The translations under genes were made by a program, and so were the position numbers. Source: Dehalococcoidia bacterium (lineage in GTDB: Bacteria > Chloroflexota > Dehalococcoidia > UBA1151 > UBA1328). From it: a DNA stretch of 7,255 nt. Positions 1 to 3,958 of the stretch are shown piece by piece (position 1 is the stretch's first letter; each line of letters starts with the position of its first letter). The stretch covers positions 1 through 7,255 of the forward strand of contig JASLNQ010000003.1 in NCBI GenBank assembly GCA_030745955.1, given 5' to 3'. Under the pieces are notes generated by a model. It ran no database searches. It worked only from the letters and a program-made list of their open reading frames with translations, and was not told the DNA's origin.

Positions 1-135
1 TTCAAGTTCGACACCGAGTAATTCTCCGAGAATCTCGATATTTTCCGGTTTCGCCAACCATGGAGTGAAATGGCTGGCCTCAGTGGGCCACGCTTCCCTC
101 AGTTCAACCTGTTCAAGACGACCTAGTTGGGCCAT
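1..135 (-). CDS. DUF4268-type protein, N-terminal 45 residues (runs off the window start)
   Basis: Only the first 45 codons are present; the gene continues beyond position 1. The ATG at 135-133 is preceded by a perfect AGGAGGT Shine-Dalgarno (146-152) at a 10-nt distance, which fixes the start. The peptide begins MAQLGRLEQVELREAW and goes on through a HFTPWLAKPEN stretch to LGELLGVELE. By recall this matches the N-terminus of DUF4268-family proteins, which typically open with a VDLREIW-like motif followed by DFTPWLA and LGELLG-like segments. The function of that family is not established; members are often met in accessory regions near restriction or defence genes, and a nuclease-like fold has been suggested. 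Nothing catalytic is visible in this fragment. Its position on the lower-GC side of the tRNA scar fits an accessory gene. Confidence 0.72.
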   Translation of the reverse strand, partial: MAQLGRLEQVELREAWPTEASHFTPWLAKPENIEILGELLGVELE

Positions 136-145
136 ATCGACGGTA

Positions 146-152
146 ACCTCCT
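146..152 (-). promoter_or_regulatory. Shine-Dalgarno of the DUF4268-type gene
   Basis: The minus strand reads AGGAGGT, complementary to the 16S rRNA tail, 10 nt ahead of the ATG at 135. This site decides the start codon. A TATGAT hexamer (minus strand, 198-193) upstream could be a -10 box, but I found no convincing -35 at the right distance. Confidence 0.75.
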
Positions 153-437
153 AAATTCACAACAATAATCACTATTTCACGCTGCCTGCGGAATCATAGA
201 TGAGTAACGCAACTGACGCACCTCTTGTACAACCACAGTGCTCCCCGTCTCCCACCGCCAACTCCCTGACATGACTCTTGCTGTGGCAGACACGTGGGTG
301 AAGCCCCACCAACAAGACTCGCAGCCGCACTCAGACGATGAAGACTGGATCCAGTATCTCAATCGTCTCTTGTTTGGATGAAAACTGAAAATTGTTCACC
401 AGATTTATGCGGGTCAACACCATCATTCAACAACTAA

Positions 438-482
438 CCCACTAAGACATACCCACTACCCACTACCCATCAACCACTACCC
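438..482 (-). repeat. C-run/CA tract with potential G-quadruplex on the minus strand
   Basis: On the plus strand the tract has CCC runs at 438-440, 452-454, 459-461, 466-468 and 480-482. The unit CCCACTA is repeated almost in tandem at 452-465. On the minus strand the last four runs become four GGG runs with loops of 11, 4 and 4 nt, which meets the usual sequence pattern for an intramolecular G-quadruplex. Any transcript running from the lipoprotein gene toward the DUF4268-type gene would carry the G-rich strand. The wider region, roughly 420-550, remains nearly devoid of G on the plus strand. Whether it folds or matters is unknown. Confidence 0.5.
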
Positions 483-592
483 AACACAACCACCAACACC
501 ACACGCATCCGCACATCACGATCACCAGCCAACGTAGCCATCATCATTACACGCTCACGTCCTCGCACACATACGCCTTCTTTCTTCTGCGC

Positions 593-949
593 TTACTGAC
601 GGCGGTTACCTTTGCGCGGACCTGACTGAATCAAGTTCTCTTTCGGCCATGCACGTAACTCGGACAACAAGCGGGTGTCTATGAAGGTAGCGCAGTGAGT
701 GGAGATGATCTCGTCAACACGCGCTTCGTCACCGATAACAGCTTTGTCAGCGTCACCTATACCCAGTTTTGCGAGTCCGTCCTCGTATCCAGTCCGAACG
801 GTCACTGGATGAGCGTGATCCTGCACAAGATAGACAAGAGCAGTAATACACCGTGTCTCTGCTGGCATCTCAGATGACATCTCAGACCCACAAGCAACTA
901 CGGCGACCAAGATCAAACTAGAAAGAACGGCAAGTTTTATTCTGTGCAC
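593..949 (-). CDS. Small predicted lipoprotein, function unknown (118 aa)
   Basis: The start is the GTG at 949-947, because GAGGAGG (958-964) sits 8 nt upstream and the product then opens with a classical lipoprotein signal: HRIK basic n-region, hydrophobic core at about residues 6-18, and a lipobox VVAC whose Cys20 would be lipidated after cleavage. A longer in-frame reading up to 1033 would bury this signal and is rejected. The mature part, about 99 residues, has two further cysteines (C34 and C86) that could form a disulfide, an acidic mid-section and a very basic tail (residues 112-117). It should be membrane-anchored and face outward. I do not recognise a family. The preceding coding fragment stops at 952, two bases before this start, so translation may be coupled. 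No terminator is visible after the stop. Confidence 0.68.
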   Translation of the reverse strand: MHRIKLAVLSSLILVAVVACGSEMSSEMPAETRCITALVYLVQDHAHPVTVRTGYEDGLAKLGIGDADKAVIGDEARVDEIISTHCATFIDTRLLSELRAWPKENLIQSGPRKGNRRQ

Positions 950-951
950 GG

Positions 952-1080
952 CTAGTGCCTCCTCATTAGCGTAGTAAGCGGGGCACGTCCACCGCTTACT
1001 CCCGGCGGTGACTGCTTGTTCTCTTGTGCCCACTTAGCAGCAATCATGGCACGTTGGTCGTCGGTCAGGTGCCGACGCAT
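952..1080 (-). pseudogene. ParB-like DNA-binding fragment (42 codons), probably a gene remnant
   Basis: From the ATG at 1080 the minus strand encodes MRRHLTDDQRAMIAAKWAQE, then a Ser/Pro/Gly-rich stretch, ending at TAG 954-952. The RRHLTxxQRAMIAA pattern is, from memory, typical of the helix-turn-helix part of ParB-like proteins of plasmids, phages and methyltransferase-associated genes. Such proteins are several times longer, so only a short piece of one domain remains. No Shine-Dalgarno precedes the ATG. The frame stays open upstream through the 12-bp tandem repeat and into the terminator before meeting a TGA, without another good start. The last codons (ATG AGG AGG) form the ribosome binding site of the lipoprotein gene. 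It could be a decayed gene cut at the integration junction, or a tiny leader ORF. The family assignment rests on one motif. Confidence 0.45.
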
Positions 1081-1127
1081 GCGTAACGCCTGAGGGACGC
1101 TGCTCCTGCTGTCATTCTCGGTAGTCG

Positions 1128-1151
1128 GTTGCAGTAAAAGTTGCAGTAAAA
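1128..1151. repeat. Perfect 12-bp tandem duplication
   Basis: GTTGCAGTAAAA occurs twice head to tail at 1128-1139 and 1140-1151 with no mismatch. It abuts the A-run that forms the T-tail of the minus-strand terminator and lies close to the tRNA 3' remnant. Short direct repeats beside an att core can be integrase arm-binding sites, but replication slippage alone would explain this copy pair. Confidence 0.7.
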
Positions 1152-1186
1152 AGGCCCCAACCGAAAATCAAGTTCAGTTGGAGCCT
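1148..1186 (-). terminator. Intrinsic terminator downstream of the tRNA 3' remnant
   Basis: In the minus-strand RNA, AGGCUCCAAC (1186-1177) pairs with GUUGGGGCCU (1161-1152) over 10 bp including one G-U pair. The loop is 15 nt, and a U-run follows (1151-1148, continuous with the last stem U). It lies 14 nt past the CCA end of the tRNA remnant, where a tRNA gene's own terminator would be. It would also stop transcription coming from the moaD-like/AOR operon before the left-hand genes. Confidence 0.72.
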
Positions 1187-1200
1187 AGTTTGAGTCTATG

Positions 1201-1225
1201 TGGTCGGGGTGCTGGGATTTGAACC
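1201..1225 (-). other. tRNA 3'-end fragment (tRNA-Pro-like), probable att core
   Basis: The minus strand reads GG, the T-loop TTCAAAT, then CCCAG, the acceptor strand CACCCCG, discriminator A and an encoded CCA: the exact 3' quarter of a bacterial tRNA. The 5' neighbour is not tRNA: bases that should pair with CCCAG are CCCGG, and no anticodon arm or acceptor 5' strand follows. Position 72 is G, implying a C1-G72 pair, which together with A73 is the bacterial tRNA-Pro signature. Truncated tRNA 3' ends of this length are classic crossover sequences left by tyrosine-integrase elements. By the usual polarity (intact tRNA, element, displaced 3' end), the element would lie on the AOR side, although the left flank has more accessory-type genes. 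The fragment may equally separate two stacked elements. Confidence 0.75.
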
Positions 1226-1239
1226 GGGGCCTTTTCTTT

Positions 1240-1254
1240 ACTTGCTGAGCAAGT
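1240..1254. repeat. 7-bp perfect palindrome near the tRNA remnant
   Basis: ACTTGCT and AGCAAGT (1240-1246 and 1248-1254) are perfect inverted arms around one base. The site lies 14 bp from the tRNA fragment and just beyond the AOR stop codon. There is no T-run on either strand directly after it, so it is not an intrinsic terminator. A protein-binding site, for example for a recombinase, is possible but unproven. Confidence 0.5.
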
Positions 1255-1274
1255 GTCGGGCAGAGGCGTCTGGG

Positions 1275-3170
1275 CTAGACGGGTACTGCTTCGAGTGCTT
1301 CGTTTGCCCATTCGATGTCGAGTTCGCCGAGTGTCGAGCGTGTCGGCACGCCGGTGTCCTCGCTCCAACCCATCATGCCGTAGAACAGGCCGATGGCGTT
1401 GTCCATCTTTTCCTTGTCGACTCCACCGTTCTTCAAGCCGCCGGTCGGGGTTGGGGTGAACATGCGTCTTGGCAGCACGTCTTTGTCCATCATGATGCCC
1501 TCGCGCATGTTGAAGATCCGGCCCATGGCGGCGATCCGCAGGCTCAGCTGCGTTGCCTCGTGGACCGTGTAGCTCCAGCCGGTGATGGCGCAGATGATCT
1601 CGATGTGTTGCTCCGTGGTCCACGGTACGAACGAACATACCGTGACCGAGTCGCGGAACAGTGCCTGGAGGTGGGCAGCCTTCTGGTTGGCAACCTTGGC
1701 GGCACTGAGGTCGTCGGCGGGCAGGGGCCTGGTTCCGCCCCAACCCCGCAGGGCTTCCATCCCAATGCCCTCTTGCGTCATGCCAGTATCGTGCATCCCG
1801 GCGCAGTGGTCCGCACCGTGCGCCTCGACCGAGTAAACGACGCCAAGGCCCTGCTTGACGCGTGGGTCGTGCATTGGCAACTCGAGGCCTTTCACGTGTA
1901 TTGCGTACTCGTCCGAGCCCTGGCCGAGTTTCTCGGAGGCAGCCCTTACGCCGTCGGCAAGCACGTCGCCGATACCTTCCCGGTTGGCGATGGCTTCCAC
2001 CGTCTGCAGCATCGCTTCTGCGTTGCCGAACCGGAGGTCGATACCGCCGGTGTCTTCGAGGGTGATGATCTCGTTCTCGAAGCACTCCATGCCAAAGGCA
2101 ATCGATACACCGAGGGAAATGGTGTCGAGCGAGTAGAGGTTGGCGAGTTCGTTCGCCTTGCAAATCGCGGCAAGATCGTCCACGCCACAGGTGGAACCGA
2201 GCGAACCGAGCGATTCGTATTCAGGCCCACCGTTCCGCGGGTCGACGTTGTACGGTGCGCCGAGTTCGACGGTCTTCTTGCAGCGAATGGCGCAGGCGGC
2301 ACAGGCTTCCATGCCGGCGCCGTAGGTGTCCATGGTAGTCGTGGCCGTTATCTTCGCCGTCGAAGGGAAGTCGTTCTTGCCAAAGTTGTGGGAAGGCATG
2401 TTTCCGATTTCGTTTCCACCGAGCATCATGCTGTGCTCGCCGGTGCCGACGTCGTGCATTGACTTTCCGAAATTGGGCAGGTCGTAGTAGTTCTGGTTCA
2501 TGAAGACCGTGAGTTCACGGATCTTCGCGGGGTCGGCCACATCGGGACTCCAGCGTCCGTATGCGGCAATTGTTTTCAGGTTCTTGGAGCCCATTACCGC
2601 GCCGATTCCGCCACGACCCGCGGCGTCTTTTCGGTCGTTGATCACGCATGCGTAGCGGACCATGTTTTCCCCGGCGATACCGATGGAGGCGGTGCGGAGG
2701 TTGTTGAGACCCGTCTCTTCCTTGAGGATGTCTTCGGTATCGGTGACCGTCTTGCCCCAGAGGTGGGATGCGTCACGAATTTCGACCTCTTTATCGGTGA
2801 CAAACAGGTACACGGGCTTTTCGGCCTTGCCTTCGACGATAAGTGCGTCGTAGCCGGTCTTCTTGAAGGCCATTGGCCAGAAGCCACCAACCTCGGTCTT
2901 TGCGTATCCGCCGGTGAGGGGTGACTTTGCTCCCACGCAGTTACGCGAAGCACCCGGCATTGCCAGGCCCGCCATGGGGCCGAGGCCGTAGATGATCTTG
3001 TTTTCCGGAGAGAGGGGGTCGATACCCTGCGGGATCTCTTTCAACAGGAAGTATGAGACGAAACCGGCGCCACCGAGGTATTTTCGGTAGAACGCCTCTT
3101 CGGGTTCGTCAACCGTGATCGAACCCGTGGTCAGATTAACTCTGAGAATTTTTCCAGCTACACCTTGCAC
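1275..3170 (-). CDS. Aldehyde:ferredoxin oxidoreductase-like tungsten/molybdenum bis-pterin enzyme (631 aa)
   Basis: Full-length member of the AOR family, cytoplasmic enzymes that oxidise aldehydes or related substrates with a W (or Mo) bis-pyranopterin and one [4Fe-4S] cluster, passing electrons to ferredoxin. The start is GTG 3170, with AGGAG at 3177-3181. The N-domain opens GKILRVNLTTG and contains KSPLTGGY (about 82-89) and the GRGGIGAVMGSKNLK stretch (185-199). Cluster ligands are visible as C290, C293 and C297 (CAACAIRC) plus C512 (VCSF). PEYES lies at 316-320, DTISLG at 349-354, HDPR at 434-437 and H455 in GADH. The pterin motif at 507-512 is DSVTVC rather than the archaeal DxxGLC. Length is close to that of archaeal AOR (about 605 aa). 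It forms an operon with the MoaD-like gene 36 bp upstream. The substrate cannot be told; oxidative or reductive direction is equally open. Confidence 0.95.
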   Translation of the reverse strand: MQGVAGKILRVNLTTGSITVDEPEEAFYRKYLGGAGFVSYFLLKEIPQGIDPLSPENKIIYGLGPMAGLAMPGASRNCVGAKSPLTGGYAKTEVGGFWPMAFKKTGYDALIVEGKAEKPVYLFVTDKEVEIRDASHLWGKTVTDTEDILKEETGLNNLRTASIGIAGENMVRYACVINDRKDAAGRGGIGAVMGSKNLKTIAAYGRWSPDVADPAKIRELTVFMNQNYYDLPNFGKSMHDVGTGEHSMMLGGNEIGNMPSHNFGKNDFPSTAKITATTTMDTYGAGMEACAACAIRCKKTVELGAPYNVDPRNGGPEYESLGSLGSTCGVDDLAAICKANELANLYSLDTISLGVSIAFGMECFENEIITLEDTGGIDLRFGNAEAMLQTVEAIANREGIGDVLADGVRAASEKLGQGSDEYAIHVKGLELPMHDPRVKQGLGVVYSVEAHGADHCAGMHDTGMTQEGIGMEALRGWGGTRPLPADDLSAAKVANQKAAHLQALFRDSVTVCSFVPWTTEQHIEIICAITGWSYTVHEATQLSLRIAAMGRIFNMREGIMMDKDVLPRRMFTPTPTGGLKNGGVDKEKMDNAIGLFYGMMGWSEDTGVPTRSTLGELDIEWANEALEAVPV

Positions 3171-3206
3171 CTTGGGCTCCTTTGCTTCGTCGGTATCAGT
3201 GAGTAA

Positions 3207-3440
3207 TCATCCACCCTGGATCGGGGCGAAAACCAGGATGCGGTCGCCGTCGCTCAACACAGTGTCGGCGTAAACCAACACGCCGTCGATGGCGGCGTTC
3301 CACTGCGACTTTTCGGACGCTCCCAGGGCTTTCATCGCGTCCCGGACAGTAGCGCCGTCTGGCAAGTCAACAGTGGCCAGTTTGCCTCCTTCGGGCAGTA
3401 CTTTATCGGCGGAATTGAGAACTTCGACAATGATCTGCAT
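3207..3440 (-). CDS. MoaD/ThiS-like sulfur carrier protein (77 aa)
   Basis: Ubiquitin-fold sulfur carrier of the MoaD/ThiS type. The protein ends DGDRILVFAPIQGG; the C-terminal Gly-Gly is where MoaD is adenylated and thiocarboxylated so that it can donate sulfur when the dithiolene of molybdopterin is made. The DLPDGATVRDAM segment (about residues 26-37) and a length near 80 aa also fit. I take the ATG at 3440 because AGGGTG (3449-3454) is 8 nt upstream; a GTG two codons earlier is only 2 nt from that site. The AOR gene follows after 36 bp in the same direction, so the two are almost surely cotranscribed. MoaD-like genes beside AOR genes are common and point to dedicated pterin supply for the tungsten enzyme. 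No MoaE partner or activating enzyme is in view, so the carrier may rely on enzymes encoded elsewhere. Confidence 0.88.
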   Translation of the reverse strand: MQIIVEVLNSADKVLPEGGKLATVDLPDGATVRDAMKALGASEKSQWNAAIDGVLVYADTVLSDGDRILVFAPIQGG

Positions 3441-3660
3441 GGTCACAGCACCCTGTTGAAGCCGTTACAACCGACGGTTCGTCGGCCTTGCGCCCCCGCA
3501 ATCAGTCCTTTCGCCTTCCGGTCCGGGTCGTTCAATGATCCGGACTTTAGCAGTTCAGCCGCGCGATGGAGGTTTTGACCGTCGCACGAACCCCGAACCG
3601 TGTTAGCCACACGTTCGAGGGGCTATCGGGTCCGGTAGTCGGAAGGTGAGCGCTATTCTA
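3441..3660 (-). promoter_or_regulatory. Candidate promoter and long structured leader of the moaD-like/AOR operon
   Basis: On the minus strand TAGACT (3682-3677) and TAGAAT (3660-3655) are 16 bp apart and match the sigma70 -35 and -10 boxes at 4/6 and 5/6 positions. A start near 3648 would give a leader of about 200 nt. It contains an imperfect hairpin at 3591-3622 (about 12 bp with two single-base bulges) and a perfect 6-bp hairpin CCGACG/CGTCGG at 3471-3485. A leader of this length ahead of a pterin-biosynthesis gene could be a cis-regulatory RNA, but I cannot match it to the known Moco element. The promoter call itself is weak. Confidence 0.33.
3591..3622. repeat. Bulged inverted repeat in the divergent intergenic region
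   Basis: Pairs run T3603-A3609 through G3600-C3612, then C3598-G3613 through C3594-G3617, then C3593-G3619 to C3591-G3621. There is one extra C on the left arm (3599, or equivalently 3598), one extra A on the right arm (3618), and a 5-nt loop TAGCC. Neither strand has a T-run after it, so an RNA structure or operator is likelier than a terminator. Confidence 0.5.
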
Positions 3661-3873
3661 GCGACGCGAAGATGAAAGTCTAGTGAGAACTACATGAATC
3701 TTGGCGGGAGAGTGCACGTGGGCGGGCGTGTGCGCGACTCTCTTTCCCTGCCGGGTCCTTGCGAGACCGATTGCGGCAGGCGAGGGATGAGCGGCGGGTT
3801 TTAGTGGCGAGCCTGTATGCGTCCTAACGTCGTTCCCGTGACAAATCCTCACGGTTTCAGCGCGGCTGACTCG

Positions 3874-3903
3874 TTGACCCCTACCGAGCTTTCAGTGGAT
3901 ATT
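3874..3903 (+). promoter_or_regulatory. Candidate sigma70-type promoter of the second AOR gene
   Basis: TTGACC (3874-3879, 5/6 to TTGACA) is followed after 18 bp by GATATT (3898-3903, 4/6 to TATAAT). The start would be near 3910, leaving about 50 nt of leader before the ATG at 3959, which carries a strong ribosome site. Position and direction are right, but no upstream activator site is recognisable. Confidence 0.42.
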
Positions 3904-3946
3904 TCGTGTCTGGCAACGCGGGCACCCGGCCTGCGTCTGCCTTATC

Positions 3947-3952
3947 AGGAGG
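3947..3952 (+). promoter_or_regulatory. Shine-Dalgarno of the second AOR gene
   Basis: AGGAGG lies 6 nt before the ATG at 3959 and fixes the start, excluding the internal ATG six codons in. Confidence 0.85.
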
Positions 3953-3958
3953 CCGATC

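Larger units (their letters stand above)
136..592. other. Gene-poor intergenic stretch of about 450 bp
   Basis: This stretch separates the small lipoprotein gene from the DUF4268-type gene, both on the minus strand. A 61-codon minus-strand frame at 177-362 is open, but it starts with TTG, has no Shine-Dalgarno site and encodes a peptide with no recognisable pattern, so I do not call it. The most distinctive content is the CA-rich, nearly G-free tract at about 420-550. I see no tRNA, no intrinsic terminator after the lipoprotein gene and no transposon ends. Confidence 0.6.
3447..3958. other. Divergent intergenic region between the two AOR transcription units
   Basis: About 500 bp separate the moaD-like start from the start of the second AOR gene. 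Short open frames here (minus 3658-3852; the first part of plus 3817-4401) have no Shine-Dalgarno site or recognisable protein and look accidental. What I can see is a candidate promoter on each strand and hairpins at 3471-3485, 3591-3622 and 3651-3663. A further inverted repeat, CCTGCCG/CGGCAGG (3747-3753 and 3774-3780), encloses an inner GGTC/GACC pair. No repeat of the same operator-like sequence was found on both sides, so shared control of the two genes is possible but not shown. Confidence 0.55.

Noticed and set aside
177..362. 61-codon minus-strand open frame
   Set aside because: TTG start without a Shine-Dalgarno, low-complexity Ser/Cys/Trp-rich product, no family pattern.
420..550. 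CRISPR array or microsatellite
   Set aside because: Repeat units are only about 7 bp, imperfect, and lack constant-length spacers.
695..877. 60-codon plus-strand open frame
   Set aside because: Antisense to the lipoprotein gene, which has a clear ribosome site and lipobox.
950..1033. N-terminal extension of the lipoprotein frame
   Set aside because: It would place 28 residues before a perfect lipoprotein signal; the GTG at 949 has GAGGAGG at ideal distance.
1240..1254. Palindrome as terminator of the first AOR gene
   Set aside because: Short stem with a 1-nt centre and no T-run after it on the minus strand; the real terminator is at 1148-1186.
1201..1290. Complete tRNA gene on the minus strand
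   Set aside because: The T-stem 5' side does not pair with its 3' side, and no anticodon or D arm is present upstream.
1200..2462. 420-codon plus-strand open frame
   Set aside because: Antisense shadow of the first AOR gene, caused by its GC-rich codon use, and it reads across the tRNA fragment.
3658..3852. 64-codon minus-strand frame in the divergent region
   Set aside because: No Shine-Dalgarno, His/Pro/Arg-rich product, ends inside the promoter candidate.
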